Assembly (NCBI GenBank): GCA_020629755.1
Contig: JAHDCS010000026.1
Span: 1-35,066 of the forward strand
DNA length: 35,066 bases
Source: Flavobacteriales bacterium
Lineage (GTDB): Bacteria; Bacteroidota; Bacteroidia; Flavobacteriales_G; JALEGO01
Reading direction: 5' to 3'
Shown here: positions 7,276 to 16,200 of the stretch, in pieces
Numbering within the stretch: the first letter of the stretch is position 1
Layout of the letters: each line of letters begins with the position of its first letter
Translations under genes and position numbers: made by a program
The notes under the pieces: model-generated
Databases searched by the model: none
What the model was told of the DNA's origin: nothing
Seen by the model: only the letters and a program-made list of their open reading frames with translations

Positions 7276-8953
7276 ATGTGTCCCCAATATAAGCGAAGGA
7301 AGAGATCTCAAAAAGATTAATGCCATTGCAGATGTTGTAAAACTAGTTCAGGGCGTTCAGCTCTTAGATGTTGATCCAGGGTATGACACTAACAGAACGG
7401 TAATTACCTTTGCTGGACCACCTCAAAGTGTTATTGATGCTGCATTTTTATTGGTTCAAAAGGCTGCTGAACTCATCGACATGCAGCAACACAAAGGAGA
7501 ACACCCTCGTTTTGGTGCAACAGATGTATGTCCGCTTATTCCTATTTCAGGAATTACCCTAGATAAAACGGCGCATTACGCCCAAAAGCTCGGTAAAAAA
7601 ATTGGCCGTGAGATTCAAATCCCAGTATATCTATACGAACGTGCTGCACAAAGTAAAAATAGACAAAACTTAGCCCTTTGTAGATCTGGCGAGTATGAAG
7701 GATTAGAGCAAAAGTTAAAAGACCCTAAATGGAAACCAGATTTTGGCCCTTCTGATTTTAAAATCGCCAAAAAAACAGGTGCCATTGCCGTGGGGGCAAG
7801 AGATTTTTTAGTTGCCTACAACATCAATCTAAACACCACTTCTACCCGGCGTGCAAATGCCATTGCTTTTGATGTTAGAGAAGCCGGAAGAGTAAAAAGA
7901 GAAGGACATCCATTAACCGGAAAAATACTCAGAAAAAAAAATGGTGAACCACTGAAAAAGCCAGGAAGCTTAAAGCATGTTAAAGCTATAGGTTGGTTTA
8001 TTGAAGAATATGGCATTGCTCAAATTTCTATGAACCTGACCAACATTAATGTCACTCCAGTTCATGTTGCCTTTGATGAAGTCTGTAAAAAAGCAACCCA
8101 AAGAGGCATTAGAGTGACTGGGTCTGAGCTCGTCGGGCTTATTCCATTAAAATGTATGTTGGCTGCGGCAGACTATTTTTTAGAAAAACAACAACGTTCT
8201 TTAGGGATTTCTGAGCGTGAAAAAATAAAAATTGCAGTTAAATCCCTTGGCCTTGATGATTTAAAACCCTTTATCCCAGAAGAAAAAATCATCGAGTATA
8301 AACTTAAAGCTAGTACGTCAAGCAAACTCATTGATCAAAATTTATACTCTTTCTCACATCAAACTGCTTCTGAATCACCGGCGCCCGGCGGAGGTTCTGT
8401 CTCAGCGTACATTGGCGCTTTAGGCGCTGCACTTAGCGCCATGGTAGCCAACATATCTGCACACAAAAGAGGCTGGGATGAACAATGGAATTTCTATTCA
8501 AATTGGGCCAAAAAAGCATGTGAGATACAAGACGAACTCTTAGGATTGGTCGATGAAGACACACACGCTTTTGACGCCATTATGTCTTGTTTTTCTATGC
8601 CAAAAAACTCAAAAAAAGAAATACAAGACAGGAAAAAAGCCCTACAAAAAGCCACAAAAAAAGCGAGTGAGGTGCCCTATCAGGTTATGACAAGTTCTTT
8701 TAAAGCCTTTGAAATAGCCAAACAAATGGCTCAAAAAGGACTTCAGGCATCTGTATCTGATGCTGGCGTTGCGGCTTTAGCGCTCAGAACTTCTATTTAT
8801 GGGGCTTATCTAAATGTGATCATCAATTTACAAGGCATAGAAGACGAAAAATTCAAAAAAAGTCTAAAGAAAAAAGCAAAATCACTTCTTAAAAAGGCGT
8901 GCCAAGAAGAGAAAGACATTGTAAAGATCGTCACGGCTAAAATAGAAGGCTAA
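7262..8953 (+). CDS. ftcD: Bifunctional glutamate formimidoyltransferase / formimidoyl-THF cyclodeaminase
   Basis: Cytosolic folate enzyme that moves the formimino group of N-formimino-glutamate to tetrahydrofolate and then releases ammonia to give 5,10-methenyl-THF, linking histidine degradation to one-carbon metabolism. The transferase half (about 1-330) begins MEIIECVPNISEGRD and contains HKGEHPRFGATDV with His81, matching the catalytic His region of the animal enzyme. The cyclodeaminase half (about 350-563) begins with ASESPAPGGGSVSAYIGALG and is helix rich. At 563 residues it matches the fused animal-type enzyme (about 540). No hutH, hutU or hutI is in the window, so this is an unlinked copy. 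It overlaps the upstream helical-repeat gene by 14 bases. Confidence 0.95.
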   Translation: MEIIECVPNISEGRDLKKINAIADVVKLVQGVQLLDVDPGYDTNRTVITFAGPPQSVIDAAFLLVQKAAELIDMQQHKGEHPRFGATDVCPLIPISGITLDKTAHYAQKLGKKIGREIQIPVYLYERAAQSKNRQNLALCRSGEYEGLEQKLKDPKWKPDFGPSDFKIAKKTGAIAVGARDFLVAYNINLNTTSTRRANAIAFDVREAGRVKREGHPLTGKILRKKNGEPLKKPGSLKHVKAIGWFIEEYGIAQISMNLTNINVTPVHVAFDEVCKKATQRGIRVTGSELVGLIPLKCMLAAADYFLEKQQRSLGISEREKIKIAVKSLGLDDLKPFIPEEKIIEYKLKASTSSKLIDQNLYSFSHQTASESPAPGGGSVSAYIGALGAALSAMVANISAHKRGWDEQWNFYSNWAKKACEIQDELLGLVDEDTHAFDAIMSCFSMPKNSKKEIQDRKKALQKATKKASEVPYQVMTSSFKAFEIAKQMAQKGLQASVSDAGVAALALRTSIYGAYLNVIINLQGIEDEKFKKSLKKKAKSLLKKACQEEKDIVKIVTAKIEG

Positions 8954-9016
8954 AAACTCCCAAAAAATGCCCTTGAACTAAAGCAACTTTTTTTTCTTTT
9001 TTTCGTACAAAACGCC

Positions 9017-11281
9017 ATGAACACAAACGATAAACCACCTTTTAAGACTAGACTTAAACGGTTTATCTATTTCTTTCCGTTTCAACTGTTTATTGCTCAT
9101 CTTAAAAAAAACTTAATCCTTATAGGCCTTTGGGTGGCTCTTTTTGCGCTGATCACCTACAATTTAGGCAAAGGTTTCGGCATACCCTATCTTTTACTTT
9201 CACCAGAGTATCTGGGTGAAATCAGCTTTATTTCTCACTTAATTCTGGGGTTTAGTTTGGGGGGATTTATTATGGCCTTTAATATCTCAAGCTATATTCT
9301 TAATTCATACAGTTTTTCGTTTATTGCTACTTTATCTCGGCCCTTTCTCAAATATTGTTTTAATAATTTCATACTCCCAATTAGCTTTAGCTTAGTCTAT
9401 CTGTATCAATTAATTGATTTTCAAATCCAAAACGATTATCTCACCACTCACATTATTTTAAACACTACCGGATTTGTGTTTGGACTTGTATTGTTTATTG
9501 TGTTATCACTAAGCTATTTTTTCTCAACCAACAGAAGTGTTTTTGAAATTTTAAAACTCAAAGAAAAAGACAAACCAGAGCGGCAAGAACAAAACTTGGT
9601 TCGTGGTTTTTTCTACCGATTTGATTCTTTTTCATCACAAGAAATCAAAAAACATGAATTTAATGTTGAAACCTATTTAGTTCATCCCTTTAAGATAGGC
9701 TTAGCAAGAGAGAGTGATCACTATGAGGATGAGACCTTAAAAATGGTCTTTTCACAAAATCATATTAACGCCTCTCTTTTCGAAGCTTTTGTGATTATTA
9801 CCATTATTATTCTTGGACTATTTAGAGATAATGATTTGTTTCAAATTCCGGCTGGAGCTAGTATTTTTATTATGCTTTCGATGATTTTAATGGCGTTTAG
9901 CGCCCTGTATTCTTGGCTAAGAGGATGGTCAACTTTTGTGTTGATTGGCCTTATTATTAGTTTGACCTACATTACTGGAGATAACTCTGACTCTTTGACA
10001 AAGGCTTCAGGAATCTCTTATGAAAACCACCACCCAGCTTACACAGCCGAGAATCTTTTAAAGCTCACGCATGACTCTATTCAAATAAAAAATGACATCA
10101 CTCATCATCTATCTATTCTTGAAAATTGGAAAAAGAAAAACCAAAGTCTTCAACAAAAAGAAAAACCCATTTTAGTATTTTTAAATTCTAGCGGCGGTGG
10201 GCTGCGGTCAACTTTATGGAATTACCATTGCATCTCTGTTTTAGATAGCATCTTTGAAAGAAACTTCTTAGATTATGTGCATTTAATGTCTGGTTCTTCT
10301 GGGGGGATGTTAGGCAGCGCCTATGCAAGGACATTGCATTTAAAACGAAAAAAAGGAAAGAACATACACCTCTACGCAAAAAAATATTACGAAAACATCT
10401 CTAATGATTTGCTCAATGCGATTGGCTTTACCATTGTGGTGCATGATCTTTATTTTAATTTTTCAAGATCTATAAAAGACGATCAAATTCTTAAAGATAG
10501 AGCCTTTGCCTTTGAAAAAAGATTTAATCATAATACCCAACAAGCTTTAAGCGTACCAATTAAAGACTATTCTCAGCCAGAATTTGAGTCTAAAATACCG
10601 TTAATGATACTTTCACCTACTATTTTAAATGACAATCGAAAACTCTACATTTCGCCTCAACCTTCTCGGTTTTTAAGCGCCTTACATGCAGAAAATTTAC
10701 ACAACACAAACGCGATTGATCGTATTGAATATACAGCCCTTTTTAAACACAACAACCCCTTAGATCTATCTATGACTTCAGCTCTAAGAATGAATGCAAC
10801 CTTTCCTTATATATTGCCAAACACCTCTTTGCCGACTGAACCTGAAATTAAAGTATTTGATGCGGGCTGGAGAGACAATTTTGGACTTGAAACAAGCGTT
10901 GATTATGCCAGTCATTTCAAAGAATGGCTCAACGAAAATACCAGCGGAATATTAGTCATTCAGATTAGAGACCTCTTTAAACGACAAGACGATTTTTCAA
11001 AAGCACCAAAAAATTATGAACAACAAGCCAATTCTTTAACCCCTATAGGTAATGCAGTCTCTACACACAACTACCATCAAGATCAACTCTTGTCACAGCT
11101 CTCAATGTGGTATGCACATCCACTAAATGTTCAGACCATTGAATTAGAAAATCCGAAAGAAGATCAAATATCTCTTTCGTGGCATTTAACTAAAAAAGAA
11201 AAAAAGCGCATTTTATCGTCCATAAAAATTGATAAGAATAAGGCCTCTTTAGACCAAATAAAAAACATCCTTTCAGACTAG
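9017..11281 (+). CDS. Patatin-like phospholipase with polytopic membrane N-terminus
   Basis: Predicted inner-membrane lipid hydrolase of 754 residues. About 30-330 contain several hydrophobic helices (near 31-50, 70-98, 118-135, 145-170, 255-270, 278-300, 306-320). The patatin domain follows from about 383: oxyanion loop SSGGGLR (391-397), elbow GSSGG with Ser428, and the second dyad residue Asp615 in DAG (instead of the usual DGG/DGA) within VFDAGWRDNFGLET. It is not a paralogue of the barrel-type patatin at 2447, whose architecture is quite different. The upstream gap (8954-9016) is T-rich, without an obvious terminator or -7 box. Its stop is two bases from the convergent ccmE stop. Likely role in membrane lipid turnover; substrate unknown. 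Confidence 0.85.
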   Translation: MNTNDKPPFKTRLKRFIYFFPFQLFIAHLKKNLILIGLWVALFALITYNLGKGFGIPYLLLSPEYLGEISFISHLILGFSLGGFIMAFNISSYILNSYSFSFIATLSRPFLKYCFNNFILPISFSLVYLYQLIDFQIQNDYLTTHIILNTTGFVFGLVLFIVLSLSYFFSTNRSVFEILKLKEKDKPERQEQNLVRGFFYRFDSFSSQEIKKHEFNVETYLVHPFKIGLARESDHYEDETLKMVFSQNHINASLFEAFVIITIIILGLFRDNDLFQIPAGASIFIMLSMILMAFSALYSWLRGWSTFVLIGLIISLTYITGDNSDSLTKASGISYENHHPAYTAENLLKLTHDSIQIKNDITHHLSILENWKKKNQSLQQKEKPILVFLNSSGGGLRSTLWNYHCISVLDSIFERNFLDYVHLMSGSSGGMLGSAYARTLHLKRKKGKNIHLYAKKYYENISNDLLNAIGFTIVVHDLYFNFSRSIKDDQILKDRAFAFEKRFNHNTQQALSVPIKDYSQPEFESKIPLMILSPTILNDNRKLYISPQPSRFLSALHAENLHNTNAIDRIEYTALFKHNNPLDLSMTSALRMNATFPYILPNTSLPTEPEIKVFDAGWRDNFGLETSVDYASHFKEWLNENTSGILVIQIRDLFKRQDDFSKAPKNYEQQANSLTPIGNAVSTHNYHQDQLLSQLSMWYAHPLNVQTIELENPKEDQISLSWHLTKKEKKRILSSIKIDKNKASLDQIKNILSD

Positions 11282-11283
11282 AG

Positions 11284-11688
11284 TTAAATACCCTTTTGGG
11301 CTAAATCTTGAGGGGCTTGTTGGTATTTTGAAGGACACTTCAATAAAATGTCTTTAGCTACAAAATGCTCCTGATTAACGGAACCAAAACCAACGACCAC
11401 TATTTTTTCAGACTTATCAAAATCTGCAGGCATAGCCTTTAACAAAACTACCTTACGCTGCTGATTCAATTGATCTATCATATAAAACTCAAATCTGTTT
11501 GGATCTTTCTGAGGATTATAGTTATAAGGAATTTCTCTGTTTAGTGTGCCCACAACATGAAACTCTTCTCCTCTATTTTCAAAGGCCTGAGAAAAATCAG
11601 CATAGGTACTTGAATCTACAAGAGTCACAAATAATGCCCCAATGGAACACGCGATAAGAACTAAAAAAAGAATAGATGTTTTATTCAT
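11284..11688 (-). CDS. ccmE: Cytochrome c maturation protein CcmE, CxxxY variant
   Basis: Periplasmic haem chaperone that holds haem covalently before transfer to apocytochrome c. Residues 1-24 are one membrane anchor, followed by an OB-fold beta domain (FHVVGTLNREIP, FEFYMIDQLNQQRKVVLL, KIVVVGFG, HFVAKDILLK). In the classical enzyme the segment after this last strand carries the haem-binding His (HDENY); here it reads Cys118-Pro-Ser-Lys-Tyr122, i.e. the CxxxY form known from Desulfovibrio and archaea. Length is normal (134). It is last in a ccmBCDE cluster; its start overlaps the ccmD end by eight bases. No ccmF follows. Confidence 0.88.
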   Translation of the reverse strand: MNKTSILFLVLIACSIGALFVTLVDSSTYADFSQAFENRGEEFHVVGTLNREIPYNYNPQKDPNRFEFYMIDQLNQQRKVVLLKAMPADFDKSEKIVVVGFGSVNQEHFVAKDILLKCPSKYQQAPQDLAQKGI

Positions 11689-11896
11689 TTTTATCTTTTA
11701 TTTTTTTTGAAAACTTACGATCTAATACAATCAGATAAGAAAATAAACCTACAAAAATAATCAGCAAACAAAGTACTACGACGTATATCTTACCGCTTTC
11801 TCTTAAAGCTTCAGCCATTTGAGGGTCTTCTTGTGCTGTAATTTGAGAGACAAAAAAAACACTAAAAATAAAACACGATATTACTCTTTTAAGCAT
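11681..11896 (-). CDS. ccmD: CcmD-family small membrane protein
   Basis: Protein of 71 residues. From the ATG at 11896 it has a signal-like hydrophobic start (LKRVISCFIFSVFFVSQITA), a short stretch EDPQMAEALRESGKIYV, one membrane helix (VVLCLLIIFVGLFSYLIVL) and a basic tail DRKFSKKIKDK. This is the form of CcmD found in Bacteroidota ccm clusters, where it tethers haem released from the CcmABC exporter to CcmE. The ORF continues in frame to 11977, but that extension lies inside ccmC and is not needed. It overlaps ccmC by eight bases and ccmE by eight bases, giving a tightly coupled operon. The small family has little sequence conservation, so position supports the call strongly. Confidence 0.8.
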   Translation of the reverse strand: MLKRVISCFIFSVFFVSQITAQEDPQMAEALRESGKIYVVVLCLLIIFVGLFSYLIVLDRKFSKKIKDKNE

Positions 11897-12542
11897 AGGT
11901 CTGAGAAAGTTTAAATCGAACATTAGAAATCCAAAGGCCAAAACAAATCCATCCAATAACTGCTGGATAAAATACAAGGCGCATACTGTGGTCTAAATCA
12001 TAAGAATTGAACCCAGGATTACCTCCATTTCCGGGATGTAAAGAGTCTGTCATTCTTGGCAATACAATTAAAAATACAATCCACATTACATAACAAAACA
12101 CAACATACACATTGCTTAACCTGGCCTTTAAACGCTCGTCTCTAATAGAAGAACGCAATAAAAAATAAGCGCCATACATTAAAAGTGTAATCGCTGAACC
12201 ATTAAGTTTTGGATCAGAGACCCACCAACTGCCCCAAGTATATTTAGCCCACAACATCCCAGTTAAAAGCCCAAGTACACCAAACACCATGGCTGTTTCG
12301 TTAAATGCTATAGCTTTTGCATCTAATGTATATTCTTTTTTAATTAAAAAAAGCAAGGCATAATAAAGCCCAAAAGAGAGCAACACAAACATAGTGAACC
12401 ACATTGGCACGTGAAAATACAAATTACGAATACTCTCATTTAAAATATGACGAGCAGGCACCGAAGAGATGAAGCCAAAATAAATCGTATACACCAGAAG
12501 TCCAAAAGAAAATACAGCCAAAAGTTGATTGGTACGTCCCAT
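11889..12542 (-). CDS. ccmC: Haem exporter/handling protein CcmC
   Basis: Inner-membrane protein of 217 residues with six predicted helices that delivers haem to CcmE. The tryptophan-rich WWD signature is at 103-111 (WGSWWVSDP). The two external haem-ligand histidines are visible as His44 in FHVPMW and His169 in DSLHPGN. The ATG at 12542 (MGRTNQLL), one base after the ccmB stop, is preferred to a TTG start eight codons earlier inside ccmB. It lies between ccmB and ccmD, the normal order. CcmC and CcmF share the WWD motif, but the short length and single WWD region fit CcmC. Confidence 0.92.
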   Translation of the reverse strand: MGRTNQLLAVFSFGLLVYTIYFGFISSVPARHILNESIRNLYFHVPMWFTMFVLLSFGLYYALLFLIKKEYTLDAKAIAFNETAMVFGVLGLLTGMLWAKYTWGSWWVSDPKLNGSAITLLMYGAYFLLRSSIRDERLKARLSNVYVVFCYVMWIVFLIVLPRMTDSLHPGNGGNPGFNSYDLDHSMRLVFYPAVIGWICFGLWISNVRFKLSQTYA

Positions 12543-12543
12543 T

Positions 12544-13203
12544 TTATTCGCGCCAAAGATAGGCAAATAAAAGGTAAGACAATGAAAAGGTAATGATGGC
12601 TAAAAATGTAAGCCCCATGGTGTACTTATATATGATCGTCAAAGAAAATCCCTCCAAAATATAACGCGAAAGCTTCGTAATTAATAATAAATCAGGAAGC
12701 AAAAGGGGTAATGCTAAAATAGAAAGAAGCATAAAATTACCATCTGCCTTTTCCGTTATAAAAGACAAAAGAGAAAACAATGCAGATACAACCACCCCTT
12801 GAATAAGTAGTACCAAAAACATTAGGCTATTGAATTCTAGGTTAAACCCCATAATCCACCAAAATAAAAAAGCCAGCATACCTACCCATAAAGAAAGTAA
12901 AAAATAAGCCAATACTTTGGCTATAAAATAGCTCGAAGAAGAACCCATAAAAAAAATATACTTCATTCTATTTTTATGGTACTCACTGGTATTGTTTTGT
13001 GCGTGACTGATCATGGTGAAAACGTAAATAAACCAATAAAAAGCAGCCCAATGGTAAATAGTTAAACTTTTAGCCGCCATCAAAAAAATAAGGTAAGAGC
13101 TAATTAAAAGAAAGAAAAACACAGAAAGCCAAGAGCTCTTTGATTTAAATATGAGTGCATACTCAATTTTCAAGAAGGATTTTATTTCACGTATATCAAA
13201 CAC
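12544..13203 (-). CDS. ccmB: Haem exporter permease CcmB
   Basis: Membrane subunit of the CcmABC transporter, 219 residues, with about six hydrophobic helices (SSWLSVFFFLLISSYLIFL, WAAFYWFIYVFTMISHA, FIAKVLAYFLLSLWVGMLAF, FNSLMFLVLLIQGVVVSALF, FMLLSILALPLLLPDLLLI, YKYTMGLTFLAIITFSLSY). The motif QNNTSEYHKNRMKYIFFMGS matches the CcmB helix 2-3 loop. The GTG at 13203 gives the standard family length; the long upstream extension of the frame is the antisense of bshB1 and is discarded. The gene is divergent from bshB1-tamB, and the two proposed starts overlap. No ccmA ATPase gene is nearby; it must be elsewhere. Confidence 0.87.
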   Translation of the reverse strand: MFDIREIKSFLKIEYALIFKSKSSWLSVFFFLLISSYLIFLMAAKSLTIYHWAAFYWFIYVFTMISHAQNNTSEYHKNRMKYIFFMGSSSSYFIAKVLAYFLLSLWVGMLAFLFWWIMGFNLEFNSLMFLVLLIQGVVVSALFSLLSFITEKADGNFMLLSILALPLLLPDLLLITKLSRYILEGFSLTIIYKYTMGLTFLAIITFSLSYLLFAYLWRE

Positions 13204-16200
13204 TTTTTTAACACGAAAGATTATATTTGTTAAAAGCAAACACCCTATCAAAGTTAAAAAAAATAAACGCCTAGACATTCTTGCTTTTGGGGCACATCCA
13301 GATGATGTTGAGCTTGGCTGTGCGGGAACCTTGATCGCCCAAGTTAAAAACAACAAAACCGTAGGCATCATTGATTTAACAAAAGGCGAACTTGGCACCA
13401 GAGGCAGTGTACAGACACGTAAAAAAGAAGCAGAAAAAGCCGCTAAAATTATTGGGGCCTCTCTGAGAGAAAATCTTGGTTTTAAAGACGGCTTTATAGA
13501 CTCCTCTGAAAAAAATTTAAAAAAGGTGATTCGAATTATTCGAATGTATCGGCCACACTTAGTCCTTTGCAATGCCCCAAAAGACAGACATCCTGATCAT
13601 AAAATAGCTTCAGAATTAGTCAGAAGAGCGTGTTTTTTGAGTGGATTAAAAAAAATTAAAACCTCTAATCTGCCCGCACATAGGCCGAAAATGGTTCTTC
13701 AATACATTCAAGACTTTTATCTTCAGCCCACTGTAATTCTTGATGTATCTCATAGTTTTTCACAAAAAATGGAGGCCATCAAAGCATTTAAGACACAGTT
13801 TTATGACCCTAAAACATCACATCTAAACCCTACGCCTATTTCTGGAAAGTCATTTTTAGCACATCTTAAAGGGCGTGCTATCAGCTTAGGACGCCTGATC
13901 AACACCCAATACGCAGAAGGATTTATTGCTGAAAAACCAGTAGGCTGCAATGATGTCTTTAACTTAATTTTCATTGTTTTGTTTTGTTTGTTTTTGTACT
14001 TGAGCTTCTTAGTTAGTCTATTTTTAAAGGTTCCGGTTGTGCAATCTTGGGCCCTAAAAAAGGCAAGCACCTTTATTTCTCAAAAAATTGACACTGAAGT
14101 TTCATTAGGCGAAATTCAACTTGATTTGATCCAAACATTACGCCTAAATGATCTTTTAATTAAAGACGCTAAACAAGATACTTTAATCTATATTAAACAT
14201 ATACGTGTCAATGCGCTGAGTGATTTAGAAGCTTTTAAAAATTTAAATTTTTCTCACATAGAAGCACAAAAAGGAGTTGTGAAAATTGTAAAATATCCGT
14301 TTGAAAATGCATTTAATATTGAATCATTTATTCAAAAATTAAGCCAAAAAAACAACCCATCCACTTCACAAACAGAGTTGCTGTTTAAAAGCATTAATGT
14401 ACAGGCGTTTAAAGTCTTAATCGATGATCAAACAGACTCTAATAAGATATACCCAATACACTTTAGTGCTCTTAATATCAACACAAACTTAAAAATTGAT
14501 TCCTCAGCAAACATCCACTTGAATGTCGCACACTTATCTGCCGCTAACAGCTTGTTAAGTGAGATTACTTCTTTTAATGGCCAACTTCTTATCAATTCAA
14601 CACACATAAAGGGAGAGAAACTTCATTTAAAAACTTTGTTCTCAGACATAGAAAGCTCGGGCCTTGAGATTGAATTACCTAAAGATACTTCTGATTTAAA
14701 ACTAGAAACACAAATACAAAATGCCCTTGTTTCTAGCAAAGATCTCAATCACTTTTTAGACTCTATTATTAATATAGATGTTAAACTAAATACATGGCTT
14801 AGTTATGAAAATAGTTCTATGCAACTTAAAAAAACACAGGCCTCACTTTTAGACCATTCCAGGATCAATGGCGATATATACTTAAGTTTCAAAGACAACT
14901 TTTTTGGCTACAGCCCCAATATTGATCTGTCTTCACATGTGCAAGATGTACTCGACATACTCTCTAGAATTGACTCTAATAACGCTCTTGACACGCATTA
15001 TATAAATAAATTAAGCTTTTTAAATTATAAAGGAAATCTCTCTTTCACCAATCACTTTTTTGAGAATAATGGGGTGCTTACTAGTAAGATGGGACGTTTA
15101 GAAAATCAAAATAAAATCACTTTCAATAAAGAATCATTAAGCATTCAAAGCAAACTAAATACCGACTCTTTTTTAATAGGACAATTCACCAATGATAGCC
15201 TTTTAAAACAAATCTCTACCACAGCAAGTCTCACCTATCGCAAACAAGATAAACGCCCTGCACTAATGACTATTCAAGGTGCAATTAATAAGATCAATTA
15301 TAAAAATTATACCTACTCAAATATATGGATGGATGGGCACTTAGAAAATGAATCCTTTTCTGGACTTATCAATATAAAAGATCCGAATTTATCAGCTTCT
15401 TTTAACGGCCAAACAAGTTTAACTGGGTCTAACGGGTTTTCTGACCATCATTTTGATTTAGACATTCAGCATTTTAACCCTATAAAAACCAATTTACTAA
15501 ACAGTAAAAAAGAGATTACGCTAAGTGCAAAAAGCACCATCAATATTCAAGCAAAAGACCTCAATCAATGGAATGGGCAGATTAATCTTTCAAAGCTCTC
15601 TTTTCAAGACAAAGATACACGCATAGACATTAATGATATTGCTATTAACCGAACCCATTTAAACAATAATCATGAACGCATAGAAGTCACCTCAGATCTT
15701 TTAAATGCTTCTTTTCGTGGCCGTTTACAGCAAAAAAATATCCAAAACCATCTCACTTATCTGTATGATTTTATAAAATCTGATACCTTATTACCCAATC
15801 CGAATCCTTCCATCCAAGGACAAGTAAACATCAATAATATAGATTCTGTAATGGATTTTTTTAAATTCTCTATGAGCATCGCACCTTTATCTCGTTTAAG
15901 TTTTAACCTTTCTAATGATCATCCCCCCATAGTACATTCACAATCTAGTTATATCGAATATGATTCTATATTATTTACACATTTAGACCTTAAAACAGAC
16001 ACCTCAAATCTATACTCCCTTAAGCTTAAAACCCAAAAAACAAAATGGAAACACCATGAATTTGAATCTGTAGCTGCCCATTTAAAAAAAGCCTCAAATA
16101 AGACTTCCAATTCATTTAATATAAAAGGAGAATACATCAATTATGACCATGCAGCCTTCTTATTAGAATCTACCATCTCACAAAAAGATTCAGGATTTCA

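Noticed and set aside
8954-9016. T-rich tract before the membrane patatin as a terminator for ftcD
   Set aside because: There is a run of T, but I could not see a stable hairpin in front of it.
11897-11977. Longer N-terminus for the CcmD-family protein
   Set aside because: The extra 27 codons lie within ccmC; the ATG at 11896 gives a normal signal-like start and a typical eight-base operon overlap.
13204-13572. A 123-codon upstream extension of the ccmB frame
   Set aside because: It is the antisense of the conserved BshB1 coding region; the GTG at 13203 gives the normal CcmB length of about 219 residues.
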